This document shows positions 1 through 8,280 of a DNA stretch of 42,968 nt, piece by piece. The DNA is taken from the NCBI RefSeq assembly GCF_002937075.1, contig NZ_NHSJ01000109.1:1-42968 (forward strand). Reading direction: 5' to 3'. Each line of letters opens with the position of its first letter. Position 1 is the first letter of the stretch. Made by a program: the position numbers and the translations under genes. Source of the stretch: Rhodoblastus sphagnicola. GTDB lineage: Bacteria > Pseudomonadota > Alphaproteobacteria > Rhizobiales > Beijerinckiaceae. A model generated the notes under the pieces. That model was not told the origin of the DNA and searched no databases. It saw only the letters and a list, made by a program, of their open reading frames with translations.

Positions 1-123
1 CCCGTTGGTAAGAGGCGCCTTGATCTCTGGCTTGATGCATGGATTTACGAAGCTCGCTCAGGTTCAACCCCAGCGAGTCTCAACTATTCCAACGAAAACC
101 GCCATGTGGGAGGCTCGTGCCGC

Positions 124-672
124 TTACGATTGAACCGGACTGTCGTCAGGCGGAGGAAAATATTTGGCGGCGTCGGCCGGCGGCGTTGTATTCGCCGCCG
201 CGAGCGCGCGCTGAATGCCCAACCAGCGCGCCTGCGCCTTTTCGCGCGAGCTGAACGAGACGCAGGTGTCCGCTCGCACAGCCGTTCGGGCGCGAAAGTC
301 GAGCGCCGACGCATCTTTCTCGATGACGGGCGTGACCGATGGTTCAGAAGCCCCGAGAGCGGAGATCTCGAAGCCGCGCAACGCAGGCTGGAATTCAACG
401 CGTCCGCTTGCGAACCCCGCAATCATGCAGCGATGGAAATGGCTTTCGCAATCGGCCCGCGAAGTGAAGCGCGGGGATTTTTCGTTCAGTTCGGCGAGCG
501 CATTGGCATGCGCATGGCGGCACAGTTCAGCGGGAAACGCCCTTGCCGCTTCGCAACTCGCGCTGGTCGCAAACAGCCGGTTCTGCGGAGATTGCGCTCT
601 CGCATCCGCTGTGAGAGCGGCTATGGCTAGAGCCGCGCACCCCATGAAATGGCCGACCTGCAAATGATTCAT
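124..672 (-). CDS. Exported DUF1190-like protein
   Basis: A 182-aa protein with an N-terminal signal peptide: a hydrophobic stretch (about residues 10-22) ends in ADARA, followed by AQSPQ. The next ~60 residues carry the pattern of DUF1190 (the E. coli YgiB family): F-A-T-x-x-x-C, then FPAELC, an Ala-rich helix, a SPRF segment, and R-A-D-C-E-S-H-F-x-x-C. The function of that family is not established, so none is assigned. The C-terminal third is low in recognisable motifs. The ATG at 672 is used; an internal ATG at 645 would put the signal peptide at the very N-terminus and is equally plausible. No partner gene is adjacent. The family call rests on the spacing of the cysteines and is moderately secure. 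Confidence 0.65.
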   Translation of the reverse strand: MNHLQVGHFMGCAALAIAALTADARAQSPQNRLFATSASCEAARAFPAELCRHAHANALAELNEKSPRFTSRADCESHFHRCMIAGFASGRVEFQPALRGFEISALGASEPSVTPVIEKDASALDFRARTAVRADTCVSFSSREKAQARWLGIQRALAAANTTPPADAAKYFPPPDDSPVQS

Positions 673-947
673 CCCTGCCGTTCCGCGCCGGTTGAAGGCC
701 CAAGCCCGGCTGTTTTCGCCTGCGGACGATAAGTCCGGATCGACAATCCGCCAATGTTACCTCGAGGCGCTCTGCGTCTGCGCGCCGCTTCTTGGATGCG
801 CCGTCGCCAAATGTCGCATCGGCGGCAACCGTGACATCGTCGGGCGCGTCGGCGCCCATGCGACCTCGAACATTGACGCCGGCTTGGCGTCCCGCCTTGC
901 CTCTCGGACGGAGCCGCAATGACGGCGCGCGCGATTGTTCCGGGCGC

Positions 948-1515
948 TCAGAACTGGTATCGGACGCATCCGACCACATCCGGGAAAGCGACATGAATTG
1001 AGGCTCCGCGCACAGAGCTGGCCCGATACGATTCCATCAAAGCCGAGTGTGTATGCGTCAAGACCCGTCTGACTGACCAGCGCCGACGCCACTATCATGT
1101 GTTTCGATTTCATATTGGTCGAAAAGGCCGAGAAGGTGACGGAGCTCTTCCAGTCCAGCGCCCGCATGTGCTCGTAGAAGGCGACGAGTGAAAAGCCCCG
1201 CGACAGGTTGAGCGAGCCGTCCGCGTTGGCGAGATAGTCAATCGCGATAGCGGGGATGCCGAGATAGGCGAGGGCGCGATGCCCGCGCGCAGGCCGGCCA
1301 ACGGAACCCACGCCTGAGTCAGCGTGCGCGCCATAGCGCTCCCGGAGACCGTGGCGCAGAAGCCCGAAACGCCGGCGGCGAAACTGAACCCGCCCAGTTC
1401 GCTACAGGACTCATAGGGTTTGGCGAGGGAGACCGCCTCGGGGACGGGCGAAACCGCCGCCTTCGCCGACGGGAGATCCGTGGCCCCAGCCGGGCGCGGC
1501 GGGTCCGGCAGGGGC
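948..1515 (-). pseudogene. Porin (Porin_2-like) remnant with frameshifts
   Basis: Porin-like sequence is spread over different minus-strand frames. From about 1515 to 1290 one frame reads like a mature porin N-terminus: a DLPSAKAAV segment, then PYESCSELGGF and VSGFCATVSG. From about 1285 to 1010 a second frame reads DYLANADGSLNLSRGF, then VAFYEHM and WKSSVTFSAFSTNM, resembling the late strands of alphaproteobacterial porins. A third frame could supply an end, VRYQF followed by a stop at 948-950, with the C-terminal Phe typical of beta-barrels. The total is far shorter than a real porin (usually 400-500 aa), so most of the barrel is missing as well as frameshifted. The family call is by eye; that the locus is broken is more certain than which porin it was. 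Confidence 0.5.
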
Positions 1516-1858
1516 CACGGCCGATGGGACTGACGCCGTAACCGTTCATATAAGCGAGGCTCAATCCGCCGCTCGTGAACTCGACGAGATATCCGCCCGC
1601 GAGCGCGGAATCATTCCGGCCGGATTGCTGAACCTGGGCCAGATTCTTCTGGTCGTCGCTTTGGAGCACAACCGCATTGTTGAGGGCCCCGCTCTGGGTC
1701 ACGACGACGGTGGTTTCCTGCTGGCCAGGCGCGATAAACGCATAATTGGCCTGAGACGACTGATTGACGGCAATGGAATCGGCCAGAGCGGCGAAGGGAA
1801 TCCCCCAGGCGACACAGAAAACGAAGCCCAATGTTGCATGATCATCTCCGTTTCCCAA
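1319..1858 (-). CDS. Curlin-repeat-like exported protein, probably degraded
   Basis: The N-terminal ~100 residues have a signal-like stretch (GFVFCVAWGIPFAALA, then DS) and repeats of curlin type: VVVTQSGALNNAVVLQ and NLAQVQQSGRNDSA, matching the Q-x-G-x-x-N-x-A-x-x-Q pattern of curli-type amyloid subunits. After GYGVSPIGRG the translation becomes Arg/Pro/Ser-rich and reads as out-of-frame sequence; the porin remnant runs through the same DNA in another frame. The start is also unclear. This frame has only TTG starts (1858, 1831), while the ATG with a GGAG at good spacing (GGAGATGATCATG, near 1839-1851) lies in a different frame. I read it as a curli-like subunit damaged at one or both ends. 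The number of repeats is too small for certainty. Confidence 0.4.
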   Translation of the reverse strand: MGNGDDHATLGFVFCVAWGIPFAALADSIAVNQSSQANYAFIAPGQQETTVVVTQSGALNNAVVLQSDDQKNLAQVQQSGRNDSALAGGYLVEFTSGGLSLAYMNGYGVSPIGRGPCRTRRARLGPRISRRRRRRFRPSPRRSPSPNPMSPVANWAGSVSPPAFRASAPRSPGALWRAR

Positions 1859-2799
1859 CGGCCGGGCATGTTCCCTTCAAAGCGCCCGTCCATCCGACCG
1901 AACCCGTCATGGTCGCCAACGGGCAAAGGCCGCTGGCCCGAAAATTCACACCCGCCCCGCGCGCGCGGGTCAGGCGTCGGACCGTGAACCCACTTCCGGA
2001 CTCGGATATTGCGATGGTCCCATCAATTCGAGCGTAACAGGAGTCCGCTGCGCATGGCGGAGGCGCCGCCAAGTGACATCGCGGCGACGCCGCGCCAGCC
2101 CTGCCGATATGCCTTGTATTTCATATGCTTGGATATGCGTGTGCGAAGGCGCTCATAGCGCAACGTCACCGTTGCGTGGTCCCGCCATTAATGTCGCGCG
2201 CGAAAACAAGCGTTCCGCGACAGAATCGGCCCGGCGTATGAGCGGCAAAAGATCGCAGCCCTACCGGGGACGCGCCACGCCTTCCCCGAATTTGGCGATC
2301 AATGAGCCGAGGCGTCCGCCGGGACAAGCCGCGCCAGCAAGTTGATCCATCATTCCACCGCCTCGGACGTCATCGTCGACTTTTCGGCCCCGGCGCGTCG
2401 TTGTCCGCGCTGCGCCGAGATCAACGTCCGAGCCGGCAAGTCTTGCCGTCAGGCTCCCATGACATCGCGATAGCGCAAGATTTGTCGAGGCAAATGGCAT
2501 TCTTCAATGTCGCGTCAAGGCGCAAATTCCGCATAATTGTATTGACAATATTCCGTTAAAATAGAATCTTAAATTTTATTAGTTTTATAAATGTATTTTA
2601 CACAATCTGTTTTGTAACGCCACAATACATAACGATACGTTGTATTTGCGGAAGAGACGCTCTTCTATGACGCAGCGATCACGCCCGGTGTGTTTGCCGA
2701 GGCGATTGGAATGCTTGGCGAGAGTTCAAAAACTCTTCTTGCGGCAACAGACGGCGCGTGTCCGTCCAAGACCGCGCGCCGCTTCAAGGGGGCGACCGA
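1859..2799. other. Long intergenic stretch, no supported gene
   Basis: About 940 bases with no convincing coding sequence on either strand; the short frames present have biased, Arg-rich compositions typical of chance frames. The right part (about 2520-2650) is strongly AT-rich against a GC-rich background. It holds a TTGACA match at 2542-2547 with TAGAAT at 2562-2567, but the 14-base spacer is too short for a standard promoter. It probably contains the promoter of the PAS-domain gene that follows. Confidence 0.4.
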
Positions 2800-3471
2800 A
2801 TGCGTCAGAAATCAACTCAGGACTTATTCCGCTATTGGCGCAACCTAAGCGGGCGTCGCGCGGCGCCGGATCGCCAGGAGCTCGATCTTCGCGTCGTGCG
2901 GCGGATTTCGGCCGAGGCGATGATCCTCGACCGCGATCCCGACAATGATTTTGGCATTGCGCCCTGTGGGTCCAAGCCAGATATTTTGGGTTTGTTCGAA
3001 CTACGGAAGGCGACGTTCCCGTCGCTGTTGGCGCCGGTTTCGGCCGGGGAAATGCGGCGAATCCTGCGCGCCTGCGCCGATGAGGCGGCGCCGGTGGTCG
3101 CAGGATTGTCCGTCGCGCCTTGCGGGCGGCCGAAAACCTTCATTGAGGCGATATTCTTGCCGCTGCTGGACAATAACGGCGAAAATGACGGGCTGCTTTG
3201 TGGTCTTTCGACGTCGTGCGCCCAACCATGGATCGGAAAAATGGGAATGGACCGGATCGAGCTTACGACCATCCGGTTCCTGAACGTACGAATGACCAGC
3301 GTCGCGAGGGCGTCGGTCAGGAACGACGCCTCCTCGGTCGGCGCAGTGGCGCCGCGCGACGAGAACAGACGGCTCTGCAACCTCTATTTCGGCCTTTCCG
3401 CAGACCTGGCGGCGTTCCGAAAAGCGGATCGGGCCAAAGGTGTCCTCCGGATCGTCTCATCGCGGCCTTGA
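2800..3471 (+). CDS. PAS_5 (DUF1457) family protein A
   Basis: A 223-aa protein of the alphaproteobacterial PAS_5/DUF1457 family. The family start is clear: M-R-Q-K-S-T-Q-D-L-F-R-Y-W, then GRRAAPDRQELD, then an ISAEAMILDRD segment, and near residue 155-165 ELTTIRFLN, which closes the PAS-like fold. The paralogue at 4219 shares the same landmarks. Family members are small sensor or regulatory proteins; ligand and partner are unknown here. The central part is poorly conserved relative to the paralogue (APCGSKPDILGLF in place of the usual hydrophobic strand). About 55 extra C-terminal residues have no recognised domain. The start at 2800 is chosen because an AAGGGGG ribosome-binding site lies 8 bases upstream and it aligns with the paralogue; a longer frame from 2758 has no such support. 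Confidence 0.7.
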   Translation: MRQKSTQDLFRYWRNLSGRRAAPDRQELDLRVVRRISAEAMILDRDPDNDFGIAPCGSKPDILGLFELRKATFPSLLAPVSAGEMRRILRACADEAAPVVAGLSVAPCGRPKTFIEAIFLPLLDNNGENDGLLCGLSTSCAQPWIGKMGMDRIELTTIRFLNVRMTSVARASVRNDASSVGAVAPRDENRRLCNLYFGLSADLAAFRKADRAKGVLRIVSSRP

Positions 3472-3601
3472 GGCTTAATGTCGGGCCGCGCATGACGCGA
3501 CAGCTGCGCGCCCGAACTGGCTCGCAATTTGCTGACGGAAGTGGAGATTGCGAAAGGCGAATTCGAGAAAGGTTCCGGTCAAGAGGGTCCATGAAAACAA
3601 T

Positions 3602-3633
3602 TTGGAGCCTATTCCGATCGGAACAGGCTCCAA
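3602..3633. repeat. 32-base near-perfect palindrome, possible bidirectional terminator
   Basis: The arms TTGGAGCCT (3602-3610) and AGGCTCCAA (3625-3633) enclose TTCCGATCGGAA (3612-3623), itself a perfect palindrome. Only the 3611/3624 pair is mismatched. It lies 130 bases after the stop of the upstream PAS gene and 14 bases after the end of the small minus-strand frame, so it could terminate both. It could equally be one copy of a dispersed palindromic repeat; I see no second copy in this window. Confidence 0.55.
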
Positions 3634-3647
3634 TTGACGGGCCTTGC

Positions 3648-3788
3648 CTAGCGCGCTTTGACCGCACCGTTCTTTGCATTGCGCTCCTGGATTTCTTGCC
3701 AAGTTTTGTACGCGCAAAACCGGCGGAAGACGCCAAAGCAGCAAAGCACGAAAATGATGGCGTAGACCAACAGACTCCATATCAGCAT
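3648..3788 (-). CDS. Possible small single-span membrane protein
   Basis: A 46-aa frame starting MLIWSLLVYAIIFVLCCFGVF, one clear membrane span, followed by a charged tail with a KTWQEIQERN stretch. The composition is far from the Arg/Pro-rich shadows elsewhere, which argues for a real gene. The ribosome-binding site is poor (a TTGAG directly before the ATG), and longer upstream readings have shadow-like composition. The downstream palindrome would suit a terminator. No function can be assigned. Confidence 0.35.
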   Translation of the reverse strand: MLIWSLLVYAIIFVLCCFGVFRRFCAYKTWQEIQERNAKNGAVKAR

Positions 3789-3869
3789 CTCAAGCGCCCG
3801 CTTCAGCGTCGCGCGACAGCGCTGTCGACCACCGCGACAACGGCTCGATTCGAACGGGCGCGCGCAAGC

Positions 3870-3885
3870 TGAGATTAACTTGAAC
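3870..3885 (+). repeat. 16-base motif repeated near 32.1 kb
   Basis: TGAGATTAACTTGAAC here matches TGAGATTAACCTGAAC at 32118-32133 with one difference. Weaker similarity follows (TATG shortly after, then a GGCGG at comparable distance). Both copies sit in non-coding DNA, the second close to an IS110-type remnant, so they may be ends or flanks of the same kind of mobile element. Confidence 0.4.
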
Positions 3886-4218
3886 TTATGTGTTACGCAG
3901 GTGACGCAAGAAGTGGCGGAAGCCGTGGTCAAGGTGACGCAAAGGACGTAATCCGCCAGCCGCCTTTTCCTTGCGTGAGATCAGCATTGTAACCGCCAAG
4001 GCCGCAAAAGCGGCGTTACGTTGCGCTGAACGTCACATCGACCGGGGGTGCGGCGGCGCGCGAAACGTTGCGCCTGTCGGCGGCGAGAGTTTAGCTCTCT
4101 TGGAGATTTACAGTCGGGTTGTTATCCGGCCTCTTACAGAAACTACGAACCGGCCCCCAGGGTCACAGTTTCAGATCAATGAAATCTTTGGGTTTTGCGT
4201 GACGCCCGGGTGAGCAAG

Positions 4219-4710
4219 ATGTGGCAACAGGGAACAATTGAGGTTTTCAGATACTGGAACCGCTTGCGCGGCGCGCGACGCGCGCCGGACCGCAGCGATA
4301 TCGACCCAGCGGCGTTCAGCCACTTGCTCTCGGACGCGATGATACTCGAAGCGGATGAAGCGGAAACCTATCCGCTGCGCGTCTCGTGTCTGCGCCTCAA
4401 TATTCTCTTCAATCACGAGCAACGCGCGCGCTCTTTCATCGACCTGTTCGCGCGCGAAGATCGGCAGGAAATCCGCGCGGTGCTCCGCGCCGCCGTGCGA
4501 GAGTTTCATCCCGTCGTCGCCGGCGTCGCCGCCGCGCCGGAAGGGTCGGAGACCTCTCCATTCGAGTTGCTTCTGCTGCCGCTGTTCAATGGGCGGGACG
4601 CCAACCCGCGCATCCTCGGCGCATTGGCGCCCATTGCCGCGAGGCAATGGTTCGGCGAAACCGGCGCCTCCTGCCTGCGCCTGTCGTCTGTTCGCTTCCT
4701 TGACGCCTAG
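4219..4710 (+). CDS. PAS_5 (DUF1457) family protein B
   Basis: A 163-aa member of the PAS_5/DUF1457 family and the more canonical of the two here. It begins M-W-Q-Q-G-T-I-E-V-F-R-Y-W, then RLRGARRAPDRSDIDPAAF, LSDAMILEADEAE, a strand YPLRVSCLRLNILF, and RSFIDLFAREDRQEI (the helix that in the family follows the ligand pocket). It closes with LRLSSVRFLDA. The length is normal for the family. The ATG at 4219 is chosen because it aligns exactly with the paralogue and has GGGTGAG just upstream; a GTG at 4210 is possible. It is probably a soluble sensor or regulator; no output domain is fused. It is separated from its paralogue by about 750 bases, so the pair is not a simple tandem operon. Confidence 0.75.
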   Translation: MWQQGTIEVFRYWNRLRGARRAPDRSDIDPAAFSHLLSDAMILEADEAETYPLRVSCLRLNILFNHEQRARSFIDLFAREDRQEIRAVLRAAVREFHPVVAGVAAAPEGSETSPFELLLLPLFNGRDANPRILGALAPIAARQWFGETGASCLRLSSVRFLDA

Positions 4711-4832
4711 AGCGCTCGCAGAACGTCTTCCCCCCGCGGCGCGTCCAGCGATCGCCTTTCCCTCAGGCGCGGGCGCCGCTCGCCGCTGTCGGGCCAGGAT
4801 CCATGATTGGTATGTTGGTTACTCATCACACC

Positions 4833-4860
4833 GGACTAAAATAGTCCATATAATCCATAT
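4833..4860. promoter_or_regulatory. Inverted repeat and paired direct repeats, operator-like
   Basis: GGACTA (4833-4838), AAA, TAGTCC (4842-4847) is a perfect inverted repeat. It overlaps two direct copies of TCCATAT (4845-4851 and 4854-4860). The cluster lies in AT-rich DNA about 150 bases upstream of the next gene, the usual place for a regulator site. Which protein binds it is unknown. Confidence 0.4.
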
Positions 4861-5006
4861 GATAGGAGTATCCTTCGTGCAAGATTTGGTGCAAAGGAGC
4901 GTGGGTGACGTTGGGGTATGTGCTCACCACAACCCACGCGCTACTAACCGGGAGCGGGTTCTTCTCGCCGCTTGTGTTCGCCTCTCGCAACGCGAGGAAT
5001 GACATC

Positions 5007-6773
5007 GTGGACGACAAAGTTGTCAGTGGCGACGAAAAAATAAGAGCTCTCTATCGCGTGCTGGTCGCAAAGGAATTCAGTTCGTCGCCGCGGCGGCGGG
5101 CGTTCTTGCGCTACATTGTCGAAGAGGAGATAGCCGGACGCGGCCATCTCATCAAGGAATATTCCATCGCGGTGGACGCATACCGCGAAGACCCCGAATT
5201 CGACAGCGCCGCCAAATCGAACATCCGCGTTCAAGCGCGACGGGTCCGAGAGGCGTTGGCAAATTACTACGCGTCGGCGGGCGCATCCGACCCGGTCCGC
5301 ATCGTCGTTCCCGTTGGCTCCTATAACCCGAAATTCCTGCTGGCGGCCGAAGAAGCAACGGCGCCGCAGCGACCGCCGTCGGCGGAAATCGAAGCCGACG
5401 CGCCCCAGGCGCCAGAGCCGTCCGCGCCGCCGGCGGATACAACCGAAATCGACGCAGCCAAGACGCTGGCGGCGCACATTCCCCCCGAAAAGCAACGCTC
5501 GCCGCCGCGCCGCCATCGATATGCTTGGGCGATGTTGGTCGTGCTGTGTTTTGCCGCCGTCGTGTCGATCATGGCGACGGACCGGGAGATCGAAGCCTCC
5601 GCCGTCCGCCTACCCGAGACCGGCTTGCCCCGAATCTCGGTCGAACGGACGGTGTTTGGCGGCCCGAATACAGGTTCCTCATCCCGCGACCTCGCCTTCG
5701 CCGAGGGCCTGAAGACCCGCCTTGGCATTTATGGCACACTCGTGATCACCGATCAGGCGGCGTCCGAGCGAGCCCCTGATTTTCGTGTGAAGCTCACGTC
5801 GCTTGATCCGTTGGGCGAACGCGATGTAATCGCCGTTAACGTGCTGAACAAGGACGGCGTTCTGATTTTCTCCGCGAAGGAAGGTCTTTCCGACGTCGGC
5901 GAAAACGAGTCCTTGGGATCGGTCGCCCAGATTGCGGCGACCATCGCCGGGCTGAACGGTCCCGTTTATCAGCATGTGATGAATCACAACCCGTCGCCGT
6001 CCATCGTGTGCATGACGCGCGCCGCCGCATCCCTCCGTCACCCCGATGGCGAGAGTCTCGCCGAATTGGAAAATTGCCTTGCGGACGCGGCGCGTCAGCC
6101 GGACTTCGAGGATCTGGCGACCGATTTTCTCGGCAGACTGCTGCTCCGGGAATATATGTGGGGTTTCCAGAGTATTTCCGGCGAGCCGATCCTCACCCGC
6201 GCGGAGCGACTCGCCGTCCACGCGCTGACCGAGAGGAGCCAACCGTTCATCGGTCTGCCGCTGCTGGCCGAGACTTATCAGTTCCAGGGGCGCGAGGCCG
6301 AGGCGCTCACGCTGGCCGATACGGCCCTGAGCAAGTACAAGGACGTCCCCTCCATCCTTTGCCGCGTCGGCCGGATTCGCATGGTCTCAGGGCAGATCGC
6401 CGATGGCGTGGCGTTGATCAGACGCTGCCTGCGTAGCGATCCCTCCCCGCCCAATTGGGTGCGGTTCTACCTTTTTCTCGACGCTTTCACGCGCGACGAC
6501 GCCGTCGCCGCGGCGGCCTATGCCGATTCCATCCATATGGACGATCAACCCAGGGGCGTGCTGGCGAAAATCATCGTCGCGCATAGCCGCGGCGACGAAT
6601 CCGCGGTCGCGGCCTGCGACAAAAGATTGCATGAGCGCTTTCCCGAGGTCGCGCGCGACCTCGAAGGCGCCCTCACGCGCAGCCGCTTTCCCGCGCCGAT
6701 CCGGCGGAAGCTGGCGAAGGCGTTGAAGGCGTCGGGGGCGGTCTCGGCGAGCAAGCTCGTCATCGACGAATAA
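5007..6773 (+). CDS. Membrane protein with cyclase-associated-type N-terminal domain and helical repeats
   Basis: A 588-aa protein. Residues ~10-111 form a domain often found fused to adenylate-cyclase or TPR proteins in alphaproteobacteria: SSSPRRRAFLRYIVEEE, IKEYSIAVDAY, FDSAAKSNIRVQARRVREAL, ending in VVPVGSYNPKF. Its exact role is not established. A Pro/Ala-rich linker follows, then one membrane span (about 172-190, WAMLVVLCFAAVVSIMA). The C-terminal part carries a domain with an FxEGLKTRLG segment and TPR-like helices (LAETYQFQGREAEALTLAD). No cyclase catalytic motif is visible. It probably links a cytoplasmic N-terminal domain to an external sensor. The GTG at 5007 has GAGGA 9 bases upstream; a GTG at 4905 would add 34 residues. 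The operator-like repeats upstream suggest regulated expression. Confidence 0.6.
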   Translation: MDDKVVSGDEKIRALYRVLVAKEFSSSPRRRAFLRYIVEEEIAGRGHLIKEYSIAVDAYREDPEFDSAAKSNIRVQARRVREALANYYASAGASDPVRIVVPVGSYNPKFLLAAEEATAPQRPPSAEIEADAPQAPEPSAPPADTTEIDAAKTLAAHIPPEKQRSPPRRHRYAWAMLVVLCFAAVVSIMATDREIEASAVRLPETGLPRISVERTVFGGPNTGSSSRDLAFAEGLKTRLGIYGTLVITDQAASERAPDFRVKLTSLDPLGERDVIAVNVLNKDGVLIFSAKEGLSDVGENESLGSVAQIAATIAGLNGPVYQHVMNHNPSPSIVCMTRAAASLRHPDGESLAELENCLADAARQPDFEDLATDFLGRLLLREYMWGFQSISGEPILTRAERLAVHALTERSQPFIGLPLLAETYQFQGREAEALTLADTALSKYKDVPSILCRVGRIRMVSGQIADGVALIRRCLRSDPSPPNWVRFYLFLDAFTRDDAVAAAAYADSIHMDDQPRGVLAKIIVAHSRGDESAVAACDKRLHERFPEVARDLEGALTRSRFPAPIRRKLAKALKASGAVSASKLVIDE

Positions 6774-6963
6774 AATCGTAAGCCCCGCGCGCGGCGCCCG
6801 ACCTCGCGAGCCTTGGTCGCCAATGTCACGCCGCGGCATGGACGTTACAAAGCGAAGCGTTTGGCGTGACGCGCGTATTGCATGCGCCGAGTCAATGCAA
6901 ACAATGGCTTTGAGGTCGAAACGGCGCGGTGGTCGCGCCCGACCGCGAGCGGGAGCTTCGCGA

Positions 6964-7353
6964 ATGCCGGCGTCAGAAAACACCCCGCGGACGATCGATG
7001 AGATCGTCGGTTCTCGTATCCGAGCTCGGCGCCAGGAACTCGGGCTTTGCGAGCGGGATCTTGCGGCGGCCCTCCGCGTGACGGAATCGGATATACGGGT
7101 TTACGAAGCCGGTTTGATGCGCCCTCCCGCGTCTCAATTGCTGTTGATCGCCGAGGTTCTGCAAGCGCCTCTGTTGGAGTTCTTTGACTTGCTCAATGAG
7201 CCGCCGACGACCGCGCCGTCTTCATGGCGCGCGCACGCGCCAAAAGTCGGCGATGAATTGGCCCGGTTGGTCAGCGCCTATCTGGCGATCTCCGATGCGC
7301 GGAAGCGCGAGTTCGTTCTCGATTTTGTCGAGCGAATGGGCGACGCCGGCTGA
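6964..7353 (+). CDS. XRE-family helix-turn-helix regulator
   Basis: A 129-aa protein with an XRE/Cro-C1 HTH at about residues 13-72: IVGSRIRARRQELGL, RDLAAALRVTESDIRVYEAG (the recognition helix region), PPASQLLLIAEVL and LLEFFDLL. A helical tail, ELARLVSAYLAI then RKREFVLDFVERMG, probably supports dimerisation. The ATG at 6964 has GGGAG about 10 bases upstream and places the HTH near the N-terminus; a longer frame upstream is Arg-rich and unlikely to be translated. It follows the membrane protein gene by 190 bases in the same direction. Targets are not evident. Confidence 0.8.
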   Translation: MPASENTPRTIDEIVGSRIRARRQELGLCERDLAAALRVTESDIRVYEAGLMRPPASQLLLIAEVLQAPLLEFFDLLNEPPTTAPSSWRAHAPKVGDELARLVSAYLAISDARKREFVLDFVERMGDAG

Positions 7354-7498
7354 ACGGCGCCATGCTTGACACGCCGCTGACGGCTGGCCGCGCATGGTCG
7401 CGGGCATTGCGCCGTCGCGGCCTCCGATCCTGGCCTTCGTCGAAGTCCTCGCTCGACGCGCCGCGCCGAACAGCGGAATGAACCCGCCCGGCCTCGCA

Positions 7499-7792
7499 TC
7501 AGGCGTTGGGGGGCAACTGGAGCAGCTCGTTGATCGTGTCCATGGCCGCCGTTTTGCGTCCCGCGCGAAACATTTCATCGTCTTCGACCGAGGTCTTGAC
7601 GACGATGGAATAGGCCAGATTCTTTATGGACGCGCGGAATCTGGTCGAATCCGCCTCATGCTGCGCCAATGTCTGGATCAGCGCCTGCAGGACAGCCTTG
7701 CAACCCAGAACAGCTCCGGTCGATTCGCCCGCCGCATAGGCGCTCATTTCCTCGTCGGTCGGATCCGCTAATTCATTTTCGTCCTGAAACAT
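7499..7792 (-). CDS. Hypothetical 97-aa protein
   Basis: A soluble, acidic, Ala-rich 97-aa protein (MFQDENELADPTDEEMSAY at the start, then KAVLQALIQTLAQHEAD, SIKNLAYSIVVKTSVEDDEM and AMDTINELLQLPP). It has no membrane span, signal peptide or recognised domain; it is predicted to be mostly helical. Its balanced composition and the AT-rich intergenic DNA directly upstream support a real gene. It is convergent with the XRE regulator and divergent from the winged-helix/TPR regulator, sharing an upstream region with the latter. Confidence 0.6.
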   Translation of the reverse strand: MFQDENELADPTDEEMSAYAAGESTGAVLGCKAVLQALIQTLAQHEADSTRFRASIKNLAYSIVVKTSVEDDEMFRAGRKTAAMDTINELLQLPPNA

Positions 7793-8280
7793 TCAAGGTC
7801 GCCTTCCCCACCCCGCTGCTGAACATCGATTGTAACTTAAACGACATATGCGAATCTTGACCGGATTCTTACGCGGGCAAAAATAGCGTCATTTTTGCAA
7901 CTTTTTATAAACTTCCGCGCAGTTTTTCTGCGGAATGCGGCTCGCTTAATATTTGACACTCCGCGACTGCGGGCGGGCGCGTCTCGGGGTGGCGAGAAAC
8001 GGTCACGGATGAGGCGCCCGCCGGCGCCATTCAGGCCCCTTGGTCACGCAACGCGCCGCCGATACAGGCGCCGCTCGACCATAGCGAACCGCTGTCACCT
8101 CTGACCAGGTGATATTTGCCGGCGATCAAAGACAGGCCAGCCAACGGCTAGTATACCCGTCCAGGGCTTATGCCGTCTCGCGAGACTTGGCGCGGATTGG
8201 CGCAGACTAATCAATTCCGTTGCAAATACGGCCGTCGGTTCATGACGCAGGATTCGGGCTTGCGTAGTTAAAGCGGGATA
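7793..8280. other. Divergent intergenic region with AT-rich core
   Basis: About 490 bases between divergent genes, presumably holding both promoters. The stretch 7830-7960 is AT-rich and includes a possible hairpin: TTCCGCGCAG (7913-7922), a TTTTT loop, and CTGCGGAA (7928-7935), with a two-base bulge. No gene is supported here. Confidence 0.4.

Larger units (their letters stand above)
3472..4218. other. Intergenic region between the two PAS_5 genes
   Basis: About 750 bases. It holds a near-perfect palindrome at 3602-3633, a possible 46-aa membrane protein on the minus strand (3648-3788), and a short motif at 3870-3885 that recurs at 32118-32133. The stretch 3930-4200 shows no supported gene. 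The repeated motif and lack of coding content suggest a site that has gained and lost DNA. Confidence 0.4.

Noticed and set aside
1-123. GGTTCAACCCC as part of a tRNA T-arm
   Set aside because: No matching acceptor, D or anticodon arms can be drawn around it.
2073-2559. Several 80-90-codon frames on both strands
   Set aside because: Mutually overlapping, biased in composition, with no ribosome-binding site or family signal.
2542-2567. TTGACA/TAGAAT as a housekeeping promoter
   Set aside because: The 14-base spacer is too short for sigma-70 recognition.
7895-8104. A 69-codon plus-strand frame in the divergent region
   Set aside because: Arg-rich tail with no domain; it lies where promoters are expected.
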